NCBI RefSeq assembly: GCF_026686735.1
Contig: NZ_CP113432.1
Location: 2,345,001 to 2,409,000 of the forward strand
DNA: 64,000 nucleotides
Direction: 5' to 3'
Source: Pseudomonas triclosanedens
GTDB taxonomy: Bacteria > Pseudomonadota > Gammaproteobacteria > Pseudomonadales > Pseudomonadaceae
Part shown: in pieces, positions 38,826 through 50,296 of the stretch
How positions within the stretch are numbered: the first letter of the stretch is position 1
Layout of the letters: each line of letters begins with the position of its first letter
Made by a program: the position numbers and the translations under genes
The notes under the pieces: model-generated
What the model was told of the DNA's origin: nothing
Seen by the model: the letters and a program-made list of their open reading frames with translations, nothing else
The model's database searches: none

Positions 38826-39326
38826 ATGGCTCAAGTAACCCTCAAAGGCAATCCGGTTTCCGTCAATGGCAAGCTGCCGCAGAAGGGCGAGCAGGCTCCG
38901 GCACTGTCCCTGGTCGCCGGCAACCTGTCCGACGTCACCCTGGAAACCTACGCTGGCAAGCGCAAGGTGCTGAACATCTTCCCCAGCGTCGACACCCCGA
39001 CCTGCGCCACTTCCGTGCGCAAGTTCAACGCCGAGGCGAGCAAGCTGGCCAACACCGTCGTGCTGTGCATCTCTGCCGACCTGCCGTTCGCCCAGGCTCG
39101 CTTCTGCGGCGCCGAAGGCCTGGAAAACGTGGTGAACCTGTCCACCCTGCGTGGCCGCGAGTTCCTCGATAACTACGGCGTCGCCATCGCCGATGGCCCC
39201 CTGGCCGGCCTGGCCGCCCGTGCTGTGGTGGTGCTGGATGAGCAGAACAAGGTGCTGCACAGCGAACTGGTTGGCGAGATCGCCGACGAGCCGAACTACG
39301 CTGCCGCCATCGCCGCCCTGAGCTGA
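38826..39326 (+). CDS. tpx: Atypical 2-Cys peroxiredoxin, thiol peroxidase
   Basis: Tpx (166 residues) reduces peroxides using thioredoxin. Peroxidatic Cys60 lies in [13 protein letters not shown] and resolving Cys94 in ARFCGAEG, matching E. coli Tpx (Cys61/Cys95). The active-site Thr and Arg of the TxxC...R pattern are present. AAGGA lies 8 nt upstream of the ATG. It is a single gene with its own terminator-like hairpin. In P. aeruginosa PAO1 I recall tpx close to mux genes, as here. Confidence 0.97.
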   Translation: MAQVTLKGNPVSVNGKLPQKGEQAPALSLVAGNLSDVTLETYAGKRKVLNIFPSVDTPTCATSVRKFNAEASKLANTVVLCISADLPFAQARFCGAEGLENVVNLSTLRGREFLDNYGVAIADGPLAGLAARAVVVLDEQNKVLHSELVGEIADEPNYAAAIAALS

Positions 39327-39347
39327 TCCTCTGCTGGCGTGAGACTG

Positions 39348-39378
39348 CCGGACCGATCGCACGGGTCGGTCCGGTTGC
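39348..39378 (+). terminator. Terminator-like hairpin after tpx
   Basis: CCGGACCGA and TCGGTCCGG form a perfect 9-bp stem 21 bp beyond the tpx stop. The following TTGCTC is a poor T tract. Confidence 0.6.
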
Positions 39379-39433
39379 TCGGGAACCTCCCGGGCCGATC
39401 CGGGTCGCAATGCCCCGGAGATTCGTAACCCCC

Positions 39434-39461
39434 GGTAAATCAAAGGTAAATAGCGGGTAAA
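39434..39461 (+). promoter_or_regulatory. Triple CpxR-type box upstream of muxABC-opmB
   Basis: GGTAAA occurs three times at 39434, 39445 and 39456, exactly 11 bp apart, giving GTAAA-N6-GTAAA-N6-GTAAA. This matches the CpxR consensus GTAAA-N(4-8)-GTAAA. The block ends 6 bp before a -35-like TTGCCT (39468-39473), which is 16 bp from a -10-like TATCGT (39490-39495), a good place for an activator. muxA starts at 39526. Confidence 0.65.
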
Positions 39462-39525
39462 GAGACTTTGCCTGCGGCCAGGCTGTGCTTATCGTTCAGC
39501 CTCGCTATCCTCATTTCTTTTCGCC

Positions 39526-40833
39526 ATGACGACGACCATGACCCCTAGCAACGGAACGCCCTCGAAACTTCGCACCCTGCGCCCCTGGCTTCTCACCGCG
39601 ATCATTTTCGCCGGCGTGGTGGGGCTGATCATGTGGCTGCATTCGACGTCCACGGGCACGCCGGCGGCCCAGGGCGGTCGCGGCGGGCGACCGAGTCCGG
39701 GGCAGATGGCGGCGGGGCAGGGCACGGCGGTGACCGTCAGTGTCGCGCCGACGGTGAGGGGCGACCTGCCGGTGCACTATCACGCGCTGGGTACCGTCAC
39801 GGCCTACAACACGGTGAATGTCCGCGCGCGGGTCAGCGGCCAACTGGTCAAGGTGCCGTTCCAGGAAGGCCAGGAAGTGAAGGCCGGCGATGTGCTGGCG
39901 GTGATCGATCCGCGCCCGTTCCAGGCCGCGCTGGACCAGGCCCAGGGCACGTTGCAGCAGAATCAGGCGCAACTGAAGAACGCGCAGATCGATCTGGCAC
40001 GTTACAAGGGCCTGTATGCCGAAGATTCCATCGCCAAGCAGACCCTCGACACCCAGGAAGCGCTGGTGCGCCAGTACGAAGGTACCCTGAAGACCAACCA
40101 GGGCCAGGTCAGCGACGCCAGGCTCAACCTCGAATTCACCCAGGTGCGCGCGCCGATTTCCGGGCGTGTCGGCCTGCGCCAGGTGGACGTCGGCAACCTG
40201 GTCACCTCCGGCGACACCACGCCGCTGGTGGTGATCACCCAGGTCAAGCCGATCTCCGTGGTGTTCAGCCTGCCGCAGCAGCAACTCGGCACCATCGCCC
40301 GCGAACTGTATAGCGGCAAGCCGGTACCGGTGCAGGCACTGGACCGCAACCAGAACCAGATCCTGGCCAACGGCGTGCTGAAGACGCTGGACAACCAGAT
40401 CGACACCACGACCGGTACGGTCAAGCTCAAGGCCGGTTTCGAGAACGACGATCACAAGCTGTTCCCCAACCAGTTCGTCAACGTGCGCCTGCTCGCCGAG
40501 ATGCTGCCCGGCGTGCTGACCATTCCGGCCAACGCCGTGCAACGTGGCAACGATGGCACCTATGTGTACATGGTCGGCGAGGAGAACAAGGCCAGGCGCC
40601 AACTGGTGACCCTGGGCACCAGCGAGGGTGAGCGCGTGGTAGTCACCGAGGGCCTGAAGGAGGGCGACCGCGTGGTCGTCGAGGGCACCGACCGACTGCG
40701 CGACGGCATGCGCATGAATATCGTCGAGTCCGACGAGAAGGCCCGCGCGGCTGCCAGCGAGCAGGGCGACAAGGCTTCGGCCAAGCCGTTCGGCTCCGAC
40801 AACCCGGTCCGGGACAGCGGTAAGAGCGAATGA
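39526..40833 (+). CDS. muxA: MuxA, periplasmic adaptor of the MuxABC-OpmB RND pump
   Basis: A 435-residue membrane-fusion protein: N-terminal membrane anchor ([20 protein letters not shown], about 19-38), then lipoyl and alpha-hairpin domains ([38 protein letters not shown]) and a beta-barrel region ([18 protein letters not shown]). It resembles MdtA. It joins the two RND subunits to the outer-membrane channel. No good Shine-Dalgarno sequence is seen before ATG 39526; ATG 39538 is an alternative. Two RND genes and an outer-membrane factor gene follow with four-base or one-base overlaps. Confidence 0.94.
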   Translation: MTTTMTPSNGTPSKLRTLRPWLLTAIIFAGVVGLIMWLHSTSTGTPAAQGGRGGRPSPGQMAAGQGTAVTVSVAPTVRGDLPVHYHALGTVTAYNTVNVRARVSGQLVKVPFQEGQEVKAGDVLAVIDPRPFQAALDQAQGTLQQNQAQLKNAQIDLARYKGLYAEDSIAKQTLDTQEALVRQYEGTLKTNQGQVSDARLNLEFTQVRAPISGRVGLRQVDVGNLVTSGDTTPLVVITQVKPISVVFSLPQQQLGTIARELYSGKPVPVQALDRNQNQILANGVLKTLDNQIDTTTGTVKLKAGFENDDHKLFPNQFVNVRLLAEMLPGVLTIPANAVQRGNDGTYVYMVGEENKARRQLVTLGTSEGERVVVTEGLKEGDRVVVEGTDRLRDGMRMNIVESDEKARAAASEQGDKASAKPFGSDNPVRDSGKSE

Positions 40834-43800
40834 ACCCGTCACGCCTGTTCATCCTGCGGCCGGTCGCCACCACGCTGTTGATGGTGGCGATCCTGTTGTC
40901 GGGGATCATCGCCTACCGCTTCCTGCCGATTTCAGCGTTGCCGGAGGTGGACTACCCGACCATCCAGGTGGTGACCCTGTATCCCGGCGCGAGCCCGGAC
41001 ATCATGACGTCCTCGGTCACCGCACCGCTGGAGAACCAGCTTGGGCAGATTCCCGGCCTCAACGAGATGTCTTCCACCAGCTCCGGCGGGGCTTCGGTGA
41101 TCACACTGCAGTTCAGCCTGCAGGTGAACCTCGACGTCGCCGAGCAGGAAGTGCAGGCGGCGATCAACACCGCTCAGAGCCTGTTGCCCAAGGACCTGCC
41201 GAACCAGCCGGTGTACAGCAAGGTGAACCCTGCCGACGCACCGATCCTGACGCTGGCGGTGATGTCGCCGGACATGCCGCTGCCGCAGATCCAGGACCTC
41301 GTCGACACGCGCCTCGCGCAGAAGATTTCGCAGATTTCCGGCGTCGGCCTGGTCAGCATCAGCGGCGGCCAGCGCCCGGCGGTGCGCATTCGCGCCAACC
41401 CGGCCGCACTGGCCGCGGCGGGGCTGAGCCTGGAAGACCTGCAAACCACGGTCACCAACAACAACCTCAACGGGCCCAAGGGCAGCTTCGACGGGCCTAC
41501 GCGTTCGTCCACGCTGGATGCCAACGACCAGTTGAAGTCGGCCGACGCCTATCGTGACCTGATCATCGCCTACAAGAACGGCTCGCCGCTGCGCGTGCGC
41601 GATGTCGCCAGCGTCGAGGACGATGCGGAGAACGTGCGCCTGGCTGCCTGGGCCAACAATTCGCCGGCAGTGGTGCTGAACATTCAGCGCCAGCCGGGCG
41701 CCAACGTCATCGAGGTGGTCGACAGCATCAAGAAGATGCTGCCGCAGTTGCAGGCGACCCTGCCGGGCAGCCTCGAAGTGACGGTGCTCACCGACCGCAC
41801 CACGACGATCCGCGCCTCGGTCGCCGACGTGCAGTTCGAGCTGTTCCTCGCCGTCTGCCTGGTGGTGATGGTGACCTTCCTGTTCCTGCGCAACCTCTCC
41901 GCCACCCTGATCCCCAGCTTCGCCGTGCCGCTGTCGCTGATCGGCACCTTCGGCGTGATGTATCTGGCCGGCTTCTCGATCAACAACCTGACGCTGATGG
42001 CGCTGACCATCGCCACCGGCTTCGTGGTGGACGATGCCATCGTCATGGTGGAGAACATCGCCCGCTACCTGGAACAGGGCGACTCGCCGCTGGACGCCGC
42101 GCTCAAGGGGTCGAAACAGATCGGCTTCACCATCATCTCGCTGACCTTCTCGCTGATCGCGGTGCTCATTCCGCTGCTGTTCATGGGCGACGTCGCCGGG
42201 CGGCTGTTCCGCGAATTCGCCATTACCCTGGCAGTGGCGATCCTGATTTCCGGCTTCGTTTCCCTGACCCTGACGCCAATGCTCAGCGCCAAGCTGCTGC
42301 GCCATGTCGAGCCGGAGAAGGAGGGCCGCTTCGCCCGCGCCGCCGGCCGTTTCATCGAGCAGATGATCGAGCGCTATGCCGCCGCCCTGCGCGTGGTCCT
42401 GCGCCATCAGCCGCTGACCCTGCTGGTGGCCATCGCCACCCTGGCGTTCACCGCGCTGCTGTACATCGTCATGCCCAAGGGCTTCTTCCCGGTACAGGAT
42501 ACCGGGGTGATCCAGGGCATCGCCGAAGCGCCGCAGTCGATTTCCTTCCAGGCGATGGCCAGCCGTCAGCAGGAGCTGGCCAAGGTAGTGCTGCAGGATC
42601 CGGCGGTGGAGAGCCTGTCGTCGTTCATCGGCGTCGACGGCACCAACGCCACCCTCAACACCGGGCGGCTGCTGATCAACCTCAAGCCCCACGCCGACCG
42701 TGACCTGACGGCCACCGAGGTGATCCAGCGCCTGCAACCGGAACTGGACAAGGTCGCCGGCATCCGCCTGTACCTGCAGCCGGTGCAGGACCTGACCATC
42801 GAAGACCGTATCGCACGTACCCAGTACCAGTTCACCTTGCAGGACGCCGATCCCGAGGTGCTGTCGGAATGGGTGCCGAAACTGGTGGACCGCCTGGAGC
42901 AACTGCCGGAGCTGGCGGACGTGGCCAGCGACTGGCAGGACAAGGGCCTGCAGGCCTACATCGACATCGACCGCGACACCGCTTCGCGCCTGGGCGTGAG
43001 CCTGTCGAGCATCGACAGCGTGCTGTACAACGCGTTCGGCCAGCGGCTGATCTCAACCATCTTCACCCAGGCCACCCAGTACCGCGTGGTGCTGGAGGTT
43101 GCGCCGGAGTTCCAGATCGGCCCGCAATCGCTGGAGAACCTCTACGTGCCGTCCAGCGACGGTACCCAGGTGCGCCTGTCGAGCCTTGCCAGGGTGGAGG
43201 AGCGCCACACGCTGCTGGCGATCAACCACATCGCCCAGTTCCCGGCGGCGACCATCTCCTTCAACCTCGCCAAGGGCGTGGCCCTGGGCGAGGCGGTGCA
43301 GGCGATCCGCGACGTCGAGGCGCAGATGGAGATGCCGGTGAGCCTGCAGGGCAGCTTCCGCGGCGCGGCCCAGGCCTTCGAGTCGTCGCTGTCGAACACG
43401 CTGTTGCTGGTGCTGGCATCCATCATCACCATGTACATCGTGCTGGGCATCCTCTACGAAAGCTTCATTCACCCGGTGACCATCCTTTCCACGCTGCCCT
43501 CGGCGGGTGTGGGGGCGTTGCTGGCGCTGATGCTGGCGGGCCAGGACATCGGCATCGTGGCGATCATCGGCATCATCCTGCTGATCGGCATCGTGAAGAA
43601 GAACGCGATCATGATGATCGACTTCGCCCTCGACGCCGAACGCAACGAAGGCAAGCCGCCGCACGAAGCCATCTACCAGGCGTGCCTGCTGCGCTTCCGG
43701 CCTATCCTGATGACCACGATGGCGGCGCTGCTTGGCGCGCTGCCGCTGATGCTCGCCGGTGGAGCCGGCGCCGAACTGCGCCGGCCGCTGGGCGTCACGA

Positions 43801-43952
43801 TGGTCGGCGGCCTGCTGCTGAGCCAGTTGCTGACGCTGTTCACCACGCCGGTGATCTACCTGTACTTCGACCGCCTCGCCGCACGCTGGGCGGCCTGGCG
43901 TGGCCGTCATGGGCTTGATGTGAACAGCATCGATCCGGCGGAGCGCGGGTGA
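40830..43952 (+). CDS. muxB: MuxB, RND multidrug efflux transporter
   Basis: A 1040-residue RND (AcrB/MdtB-type) proton antiporter: TM1 at the start ([17 protein letters not shown]), the large periplasmic loop, then the TM bundle with the proton-relay helix [18 protein letters not shown] holding the paired Asp, a second periplasmic loop (about 560-860), and C-terminal TMs with [20 protein letters not shown]. The ATGA start overlaps the muxA stop. Two different RND subunits in one operon is the MdtBC/MuxBC form; they likely make a heterotrimer. Confidence 0.97.
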   Translation: MNPSRLFILRPVATTLLMVAILLSGIIAYRFLPISALPEVDYPTIQVVTLYPGASPDIMTSSVTAPLENQLGQIPGLNEMSSTSSGGASVITLQFSLQVNLDVAEQEVQAAINTAQSLLPKDLPNQPVYSKVNPADAPILTLAVMSPDMPLPQIQDLVDTRLAQKISQISGVGLVSISGGQRPAVRIRANPAALAAAGLSLEDLQTTVTNNNLNGPKGSFDGPTRSSTLDANDQLKSADAYRDLIIAYKNGSPLRVRDVASVEDDAENVRLAAWANNSPAVVLNIQRQPGANVIEVVDSIKKMLPQLQATLPGSLEVTVLTDRTTTIRASVADVQFELFLAVCLVVMVTFLFLRNLSATLIPSFAVPLSLIGTFGVMYLAGFSINNLTLMALTIATGFVVDDAIVMVENIARYLEQGDSPLDAALKGSKQIGFTIISLTFSLIAVLIPLLFMGDVAGRLFREFAITLAVAILISGFVSLTLTPMLSAKLLRHVEPEKEGRFARAAGRFIEQMIERYAAALRVVLRHQPLTLLVAIATLAFTALLYIVMPKGFFPVQDTGVIQGIAEAPQSISFQAMASRQQELAKVVLQDPAVESLSSFIGVDGTNATLNTGRLLINLKPHADRDLTATEVIQRLQPELDKVAGIRLYLQPVQDLTIEDRIARTQYQFTLQDADPEVLSEWVPKLVDRLEQLPELADVASDWQDKGLQAYIDIDRDTASRLGVSLSSIDSVLYNAFGQRLISTIFTQATQYRVVLEVAPEFQIGPQSLENLYVPSSDGTQVRLSSLARVEERHTLLAINHIAQFPAATISFNLAKGVALGEAVQAIRDVEAQMEMPVSLQGSFRGAAQAFESSLSNTLLLVLASIITMYIVLGILYESFIHPVTILSTLPSAGVGALLALMLAGQDIGIVAIIGIILLIGIVKKNAIMMIDFALDAERNEGKPPHEAIYQACLLRFRPILMTTMAALLGALPLMLAGGAGAELRRPLGVTMVGGLLLSQLLTLFTTPVIYLYFDRLAARWAAWRGRHGLDVNSIDPAERG

Positions 43953-46900
43953 TGAATATCTCCCGCCCGTTCATCCTGCGTCCGGTCGCTACCAGCCTGC
44001 TGACCCTGGCGCTGATGCTCGCCGGCATCCTCTCGTTCGGTCTGCTGCCGGTGGCGCCGCTGCCCAACGTGGATTTCCCCACCATCATGGTGCAGGCCTC
44101 GCTGCCCGGCGCCAGCCCGGAGACGATGGCGTCCACGGTGGCTACGCCGCTGGAACGCTCGCTCGGACGCATTGCCGGGGTCACCGACATGACCTCCAGC
44201 AGTTCGCTGGGCAACACCACCATCATCGTGCAGTTCGACCTGTCCAAGGACATCGACGGCGCGGCGCGCGAAGTGCAATCGGCAATCAACGCGGCGATGA
44301 GCCTGCTGCCCACCGGCATGCCGAACAACCCGACGTACCGCAAGGCGAACCCGTCGGACATGCCGATCATGATCCTCACCCTGACCTCGGATACCTATTC
44401 CCGCGGGCAGATGTACGACCTGGCCTCGACCATCGTGTCGCCCAAGCTGGCCCAGGTGAAGGGCGTGGGGCAGGTGAGCATCGGCGGTTCCTCGCTGCCG
44501 GCGGTGCGGGTCGATGTCAATCCGGACCAGCTCAGCCACTACGGTATCTCCCTGGACGATGTCCGCACCGCCATCGCCAACACCAACTCCGACGGCCCGA
44601 AGGGCGCGCTGGAGTTCGGCGAGCGGCACTGGCAGGTGGACGCCAACGACCAGTTGCGCAAGGCCAGCGAGTACGCGCCGCTGATCGTCCACTACAACGC
44701 CGAGACCGGCGCGGCGGTACGCCTGAAGGATGTGGCGCGGGTCAGCGACTCGGTGGAAGACGTGCGCAACGCCGGCTTCTCCGACAACCTTCCGGCGGTG
44801 CTGCTGATCATCACCCGCCAGCCGGGCGCCAATATCATCGAGGCCACCGACGCCATCCACGAGCAGTTGCCGATCATCCAGGAGGTGCTCGGCCCGCAGG
44901 TGAAGCTGTCGGTGATGGACGACCGCAGCCCGTCGATCCGCTCCTCGCTGGAGGAAGCCGAGCTGACCCTGATCATTTCCGTGGTGCTGGTGATCCTGGT
45001 GGTCTACCTGTTCCTGCGTAATGGCCGCGCCACGCTGATCCCCAGCCTGGCGGTGCCGGTATCGCTGGTGGGCACCTTCGCGGTCATGTACCTGGCCGGC
45101 TTCTCGCTGAACAACCTGTCGCTGATGGCGCTGATCATCGCCACTGGCTTCGTGGTGGACGACGCCATCGTGGTGGTGGAGAACATCGCCCGGCGCATCG
45201 AGGAGGGCGACCCGCCGATCAAGGCGGCGATCCGTGGCGCGCGGGAAGTGAGTTTCACCGTGCTGTCGATGACCCTGTCGCTGGTGGCGGTGTTCATTCC
45301 GCTGCTGCTGATGGGGGGCATCACCGGACGGCTGTTCCGCGAGTTCTCGGTAACCCTGGCGGCGGCGATCCTGGTGTCGCTGGTGGTGTCGCTGACGCTG
45401 ACGCCGATGCTCTGCGCACGCCTGCTCAAACCGGTCGAGCGGGGGCCGAAGAAGGCCTCGGTGGGGCGCCAGAGCAACCGCTACTTCGTCGCCTTCATGC
45501 AGCGCTACCGCGCCAGCCTGAGCTGGGCGCTGGAGCATTCGCGGCTGATGGTGGTGATCCTGTTCGGTTGCATCGCGCTGAACTTCTACCTGTTCGTGGT
45601 GGTGCCCAAGGGCTTCCTGCCACAACAGGATTCCGGGCGGCTGCGCGGTTTCGCGGTGGCCGACCAGAGCATCTCGTTCCAGGCCCTGGACCAGAAGATG
45701 GCGGAGTTCCGCAACATCCTCTCCCAGGATCCGGGGGTGGAGAACGTGGTGGGCTTCGTCGGTGGCGGCAAGTGGCAGTCGAGCAACACCGGCTCCTTCT
45801 TCGTCACCCTGAAGGACATCGGCGAGCGCGACTCGGCGGATGTCATCGTCAACCGCCTGCGCAAGCAACTGGCGAAGATTCCCGGCGCCACGCTGTACCT
45901 GCAGGCAGGCCAGGACGTGCGCATCGGCGGCCGGCAGAGCAACGCCCAGTACGAGTTCACCCTGCGCAGCGATGACCTGGTCCTGCTGCGCGACTGGGCG
46001 CCCAGGGTCGAGGCGGTGCTGAACAAGATTCCGCTGCTGACCGACGTGAACAGCGATGCCCAGGACAAGGGCGTGCAGAGCCGCCTGGTGATCGACCGCG
46101 ACCGCGCGGCCAGCCTCGGCGTGAACGTCGCCGACGTGGATTCGGTGCTGAACAATTCCTATGGCCAGCGCCAGGTATCGACCATTTTCAACCCGCTGAA
46201 CCAGTACCACGTGGTGATGGAGGTGGACCAGCCCTACCAGGAATCGCCGGAGGAGCTGCGCCAGGTCTACGTCATCGGCAGCGACGGCCAGCGCGTGCCG
46301 CTGTCGGCGTTCACCCACGTGGAGCCGAGCCGCGCGCCGCTGACGGTCAACCACCAGGGGCAGTTCGCCGCCACCACCTTCTCCTTCAACCTGGCGCCCG
46401 GCGCGCTGATCGGCCCGGCCCGCGACGCGGTGATGGCGGCGCTGGAGCCGCTGCATCTGCCGATGGAAATCCAGGCCACCTTCGAAGGCAATGCCGGCGC
46501 GGTGCAGGACACCCAGAACGACATGCCCTGGCTGATCCTGCTGGCGCTGGTGGCGGTGTACATCGTCCTCGGCATCCTCTACGAAAGCTATGTGCACCCG
46601 CTGACCATCCTGTCCACGCTGCCCTCTGCCGGCGTCGGCGCGATGCTCACGCTCATGCTGTTCCGCACCGAGCTGTCGCTGATCGCGCTGATCGGCGTGA
46701 TCCTGCTGATCGGCATCGTGAAGAAGAACGCGATCATGATGATCGACTTCGCCCTCGACGCCGAGCGAACCCTCGGCCTGTCGCCGCGCGACGCGATCCT
46801 CGAAGCCTGCATGAAGCGCTTCCGGCCGATCATGATGACCACCCTGGCTGCGATCCTCGGCGCGTTGCCGCTGATCTTCGGCATTGGCGGCGATGCCGCG

Positions 46901-47065
46901 CTGCGCCGCCCGCTGGGCATGACCATCGTTGGCGGCCTGATCGGCAGCCAGTTGCTGACCCTGTATACCACCCCCGTTGTCTATCTCTACCTCGACCGCC
47001 TGCGCCACTGGGTCAACCAGAAGCGAGGCGTGCGCACCGATGGCGCCCTGGAGACACCCGTATGA
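43952..47065 (+). CDS. muxC: MuxC, RND multidrug efflux transporter
   Basis: A 1037-residue RND partner of MuxB with the same layout: N-terminal [18 protein letters not shown], proton-relay helix [18 protein letters not shown], and late [19 protein letters not shown]. The ATG shares its A with the muxB stop (TGATG) and GGAG lies upstream; an in-frame GTG at 43949 would overlap more. MdtC-type subunits bind drug while the B subunit moves protons in E. coli MdtBC; this split is assumed here. Reported substrates of P. aeruginosa MuxABC-OpmB include aztreonam, macrolides and novobiocin. Confidence 0.97.
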   Translation: MNISRPFILRPVATSLLTLALMLAGILSFGLLPVAPLPNVDFPTIMVQASLPGASPETMASTVATPLERSLGRIAGVTDMTSSSSLGNTTIIVQFDLSKDIDGAAREVQSAINAAMSLLPTGMPNNPTYRKANPSDMPIMILTLTSDTYSRGQMYDLASTIVSPKLAQVKGVGQVSIGGSSLPAVRVDVNPDQLSHYGISLDDVRTAIANTNSDGPKGALEFGERHWQVDANDQLRKASEYAPLIVHYNAETGAAVRLKDVARVSDSVEDVRNAGFSDNLPAVLLIITRQPGANIIEATDAIHEQLPIIQEVLGPQVKLSVMDDRSPSIRSSLEEAELTLIISVVLVILVVYLFLRNGRATLIPSLAVPVSLVGTFAVMYLAGFSLNNLSLMALIIATGFVVDDAIVVVENIARRIEEGDPPIKAAIRGAREVSFTVLSMTLSLVAVFIPLLLMGGITGRLFREFSVTLAAAILVSLVVSLTLTPMLCARLLKPVERGPKKASVGRQSNRYFVAFMQRYRASLSWALEHSRLMVVILFGCIALNFYLFVVVPKGFLPQQDSGRLRGFAVADQSISFQALDQKMAEFRNILSQDPGVENVVGFVGGGKWQSSNTGSFFVTLKDIGERDSADVIVNRLRKQLAKIPGATLYLQAGQDVRIGGRQSNAQYEFTLRSDDLVLLRDWAPRVEAVLNKIPLLTDVNSDAQDKGVQSRLVIDRDRAASLGVNVADVDSVLNNSYGQRQVSTIFNPLNQYHVVMEVDQPYQESPEELRQVYVIGSDGQRVPLSAFTHVEPSRAPLTVNHQGQFAATTFSFNLAPGALIGPARDAVMAALEPLHLPMEIQATFEGNAGAVQDTQNDMPWLILLALVAVYIVLGILYESYVHPLTILSTLPSAGVGAMLTLMLFRTELSLIALIGVILLIGIVKKNAIMMIDFALDAERTLGLSPRDAILEACMKRFRPIMMTTLAAILGALPLIFGIGGDAALRRPLGMTIVGGLIGSQLLTLYTTPVVYLYLDRLRHWVNQKRGVRTDGALETPV

Positions 47066-48552
47066 CCCGCTCGCGTTCCCTGCTCATTCCGCTGTCGGCC
47101 CTGGCGTTGGCCGCGGCCCTGGCCGGCTGCGCCATCGGCCCGGACTACCAGCGTCCCGAGCTGACGGTTCCGGCCAGCTTCAAGGAGGGCGACGGCTGGC
47201 GCCTGGCGCAGCCGCAGGATGTGCTGCATCACGGCGCCTGGTGGGAGCTGTACGGCGACGCCACGCTCAATGACCTGCAGAAGCGCCTGGTTGCCGCCAA
47301 CCAGACCCTGGCGCAATCGGTGGCTTCCTACCGCCAGGCCCAGGCCCTGACCAGGGGCGCGCGCTCGTCGTTCTTCCCCACGGTCAGCGCCGACGTCGGC
47401 AAGACCCGCTCCGGCCAGGGCACCGGCAGCGGCGGCAGCGTGCGCCTGCCCGACGGCTCCACGGTGAGCAGCGGCGGTGGCAGCAGCTCGATCAGCAACA
47501 GCTACTCGGCGAGCCTCGGCGTGAGCTGGGAAATGGACCTGTGGGGCAAGCTGCGCCGCCAGCTCGAAGCCGATACCGCAAGCATGGATGCCAGCGCCGC
47601 CGACCTCGCCGCTTCGCGCCTGTCGCTGCAATCGGAGCTGGCGCAGAACTACCTGCAACTGCGGGTCATGGATCGGCAGATCAAGCTGCTCAACGAGACG
47701 GTGGAGGCCTACCAGCGCTCGCTGAAACTCACCGAGAACCAGTACAACGCAGGCATCGTCACCAAGGCTGACGTGGCCCAGGCGCGCACCCAGCTCAAGA
47801 GCACCGAAGCCCAGGCCATCGACCTGAAGTACCAGCGCGCCCAACTGGAGCACGCCATCGCCGTGCTGGTCGGCGTGCCGCCGGCGCAGTTCAGCCTCGC
47901 CGTGGTGGACGCCGTGCCCGGCCTGCCGCAGGTGCCGGCGCTGCTGCCGTCGCAACTGCTGGAGCGGCGCCCGGATGTCGCCTCGGCCGAGCGCAAGGTG
48001 ATTGCCGCCAACGCGCAGATCGGCGTGGCCAAGGCCGCCTGGTTCCCGGATCTGACCCTGACCGCCGCTGGCGGCTACCGCAGCGGCAGTTTCCAGAACT
48101 GGATCGAGACGCCCAACCGCTACTGGTCCATCGGCCCGCAGTTCGCCATGACCCTGTTCGACGGCGGCCTGATCGCTTCCCAGGTCGAACAGGCCGAGGC
48201 GAGCTACGACCAGACCGTGGCCAGCTACCGGCAGACCGTGCTGGACAGTTTCCGCGAGGTGGAGGACTACATGGTCCAGCTCAAGGTGCTGGAGGAGGAG
48301 AGCGGCGTGCAGCAGGAAGCGCTCGACTCCGCCCGCGAAGCGCTGCGGCTGACCACCAACCAGTACAAGGCCGGCACCATCGACTACAGCAGTGTGGTCA
48401 CCACCCAGGCCACTGCGCTGTCCAACGAGCGCACCGTGCTGACCCTGCTGGGCACCCGCTTGACCGCCAGCGTGCAACTGATCGCCGCGCTGGGCGGCGG
48501 CTGGGACAGCTCGCGGATCGCCAGCGAGGGCGATGCCGCCGCGTCGCGCTGA
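47062..48552 (+). CDS. opmB: OpmB, outer-membrane efflux lipoprotein
   Basis: A 496-residue NodT/OprM-type outer-membrane factor. The signal ends in lipobox LAGC with Cys23, then [11 protein letters not shown], typical of the family. Two OEP repeats follow (about 60-260 and 270-480) with [14 protein letters not shown] and [21 protein letters not shown] Gly/Ser-rich insert lies near 115-150. ATGA overlaps the muxC stop. It completes the tripartite pump. Confidence 0.96.
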   Translation: MTRSRSLLIPLSALALAAALAGCAIGPDYQRPELTVPASFKEGDGWRLAQPQDVLHHGAWWELYGDATLNDLQKRLVAANQTLAQSVASYRQAQALTRGARSSFFPTVSADVGKTRSGQGTGSGGSVRLPDGSTVSSGGGSSSISNSYSASLGVSWEMDLWGKLRRQLEADTASMDASAADLAASRLSLQSELAQNYLQLRVMDRQIKLLNETVEAYQRSLKLTENQYNAGIVTKADVAQARTQLKSTEAQAIDLKYQRAQLEHAIAVLVGVPPAQFSLAVVDAVPGLPQVPALLPSQLLERRPDVASAERKVIAANAQIGVAKAAWFPDLTLTAAGGYRSGSFQNWIETPNRYWSIGPQFAMTLFDGGLIASQVEQAEASYDQTVASYRQTVLDSFREVEDYMVQLKVLEEESGVQQEALDSAREALRLTTNQYKAGTIDYSSVVTTQATALSNERTVLTLLGTRLTASVQLIAALGGGWDSSRIASEGDAAASR

Positions 48553-48565
48553 GCCCGGGCTCAGC
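48548..48565. repeat. 18-bp perfect palindrome spanning two stop codons
   Basis: GCTGAGCCCGGGCTCAGC is fully self-complementary. It contains the opmB TGA (48550-48552) and, on the other strand, the TGA of the NlpC gene (48561-48563). It can form a hairpin in both convergent transcripts, though no T tract follows. Confidence 0.7.
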
Positions 48566-49112
48566 CGCGGAAGCGGCGTGCGGTGGTATAGCTGCGCTGC
48601 CAGTACAGGTTGCTCAGCGAGTCGATGCGGATCGTCTGGCCGGTGCGCGGCGCATGGATGAAACGCCCGTTGCCGATGTACAGGCCCACATGGCGGGTGT
48701 TGCCGCTGCCGTTGCGGTTGAAGAACACCGCGTCGCCGGGCTGCAGGTCGCTGCGCGCCACCTCCAGCTCTCTCTGCTGGATCATCGACGCCGTGGTGCG
48801 TGGCAGGGTGAGATTGGCCTCGCTGCGGAACAGGTACACCAGCAGCCCGCTGCAATCGAAACCGGTCGCCAGGGATTCGCCGCCCCAGCGATAGGGCTGG
48901 CCGATCAACTCGCGGGCGCGCTGGACGATGCGCTGACGGGTGGGGCTGAAGTCGCGTGGCCTGGCGCTGGCGACGGGCGATGCCTGCACGTCGCTGGTGG
49001 CGTATTCAGCGGAGTAGCTGCGCCAGACAGGCACATCGAGTTCGTCCGCCTTGATCAGCGGTGCCTTCAGGGCCAGCAGCAGGAGTACGGGAAGCAAACG
49101 GATTGGACGCAC
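48561..49112 (-). CDS. NlpC/P60-family peptidoglycan endopeptidase
   Basis: A 183-residue exported protein: signal peptide (about 1-22), then an NlpC/P60 domain with Cys87 in GFDCSGLLVYLF, His141 in RHVGLYIG and His153 in FIHAPRTG, a complete catalytic triad. It would cut D-Glu/mDAP peptide bonds in murein, as Spr/MepS does. The GTG start has GAGGTGA about 7 nt upstream. It is convergent with opmB, 8 bp between stops. Confidence 0.9.
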   Translation of the reverse strand: MRPIRLLPVLLLLALKAPLIKADELDVPVWRSYSAEYATSDVQASPVASARPRDFSPTRQRIVQRARELIGQPYRWGGESLATGFDCSGLLVYLFRSEANLTLPRTTASMIQQRELEVARSDLQPGDAVFFNRNGSGNTRHVGLYIGNGRFIHAPRTGQTIRIDSLSNLYWQRSYTTARRFRG

Positions 49113-49223
49113 ACCGGGTCACCTCGCAGTTCGACACGGTAGCGATCCTATGGCGACGTTCCGTCAGTTTATGTAGGAAGTTTCCATTGCTTGTGAAGGG
49201 TAATTCTAGGATGGACGAGCGGT

Positions 49224-49643
49224 TCAGTGGGCGAACAGTTGGCCGATGTCCTTGAACGCCTTGAATTCCAGAGCGTTGCCGCATGGGTCGAGCAGGAACA
49301 GGGTGGCCTGTTCGCCGACTTGTCCCTTGAAGCGCACGTGGGGCTCGATGACGAACTGTGTATTGCGTTCGCGCAGGCGCCGGGCCAGGCGCTCCCACTC
49401 TTCCCAGGGCAGCACCACTCCGAAATGCGGTACCGGCACGTCGTGACCGTCCACCGGGTTGGTGTGCGCGGCTTCCTGGCTGGCGGTGCGGGGGTGTTCG
49501 TGGATGACCAGTTGGTGGCCGAAGAAATCGAAGTCCACCCATCGTTCGCTGCTGCGCCCTTCGCGCAGACCGAATACTTCGCCGTAGAAACGGCGCGCCA
49601 GGGGCAGATCGTGGACGGGAATGGCCAGGTGGAAAGGGGACAT
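49224..49643 (-). CDS. VOC-family (glyoxalase/dioxygenase-like) protein
   Basis: A 139-residue vicinal-oxygen-chelate protein: [20 protein letters not shown] begins the first betaalphabeta-beta-beta unit, and [16 protein letters not shown] ends the second. Metal-ligand candidates are the N-terminal His and the late Glu. The [12 protein letters not shown] ending is shared with many uncharacterised VOC proteins, so the reaction is unknown. ATG 49643 has GGAG 6 nt upstream. The gene of unknown function upstream (49670-50131) is probably in the same operon. Confidence 0.87.
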   Translation of the reverse strand: MSPFHLAIPVHDLPLARRFYGEVFGLREGRSSERWVDFDFFGHQLVIHEHPRTASQEAAHTNPVDGHDVPVPHFGVVLPWEEWERLARRLRERNTQFVIEPHVRFKGQVGEQATLFLLDPCGNALEFKAFKDIGQLFAH

Positions 49644-49669
49644 GCTCTGCTCCGCGTGCGTTGGCCCGC

Positions 49670-50131
49670 TCATGCCGGTTCGGCGAGCTGGCGGTGGATG
49701 ACCTCCTGCGCGGCTTCCATCCGGCCCTGGCGGGCCAGGCGGGTGAAGTCGAGCAGCGCGCGTTCGTGAAGGGCCAGGGCATCGAGCGCCGGCTGGTCGG
49801 CCCGGCTGGCCTGTTCGGCCAGGGTGTCGTACTGCTCGACGAAGGGCCGCACGAGGTCCTCCAGGCGCTCCAGTGCCTGCTGCCAGTTGAGTGTCGACCA
49901 TTCCCGGGCCCGCTCGCGCCCCTTGGCGCGGGCGGCGTCGAGGTCACCCAGTGGTAGTCCGTGCCGGTGCAGCAGGCTCGCCATACGCTGGCCGGTGCGC
50001 AGCTCCAGGCGCGCCAGCAGGCGCAGCGCGCTGGCGCCTTCGTGAAAGTAGCCGGCGAGGGCGAGGAAGAACGCCTCGCCACGGATTTCGCTCAGGTACG
50101 CGGCCTGTAATTCGCGGCTTCTTGGGTGCAT
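49670..50131 (-). CDS. Conserved hypothetical protein, all-helical
   Basis: A 153-residue protein not recognised by me. It is almost all helix, with a His/Glu/Asp-containing first helix ([20 protein letters not shown]) and two further long helices ([34 protein letters not shown]). The helix-bundle pattern recalls ferritin-like or DinB-type folds, but a full metal-ligand set cannot be shown. GGGAGAG precedes the ATG. It precedes the VOC gene by 26 bp in the same direction. Confidence 0.75.
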   Translation of the reverse strand: MHPRSRELQAAYLSEIRGEAFFLALAGYFHEGASALRLLARLELRTGQRMASLLHRHGLPLGDLDAARAKGRERAREWSTLNWQQALERLEDLVRPFVEQYDTLAEQASRADQPALDALALHERALLDFTRLARQGRMEAAQEVIHRQLAEPA

Positions 50132-50296
50132 GGAGCTCTCCCGTATTCGACTGTCTCAGCGTAGCGGAGCTGCGCGTGCGCTGGGCGTCGGTTGTCGCCG
50201 CTGGAGCGGAAGATGTCGCGAAGACGTCGCGCCGGCCATTCGCAGAGGCCGGGTGAGCGGTTACCCTGCCGATTACCTTCCTGCAGGAGTTGCGCC

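Noticed and set aside
43907..47008. 1033-residue minus-strand frame antisense to nearly all of muxC
   Set aside because: Striking in length but explained by high G/C at third codon positions; the residues are His/Arg/Gln/Asp-rich without any domain.
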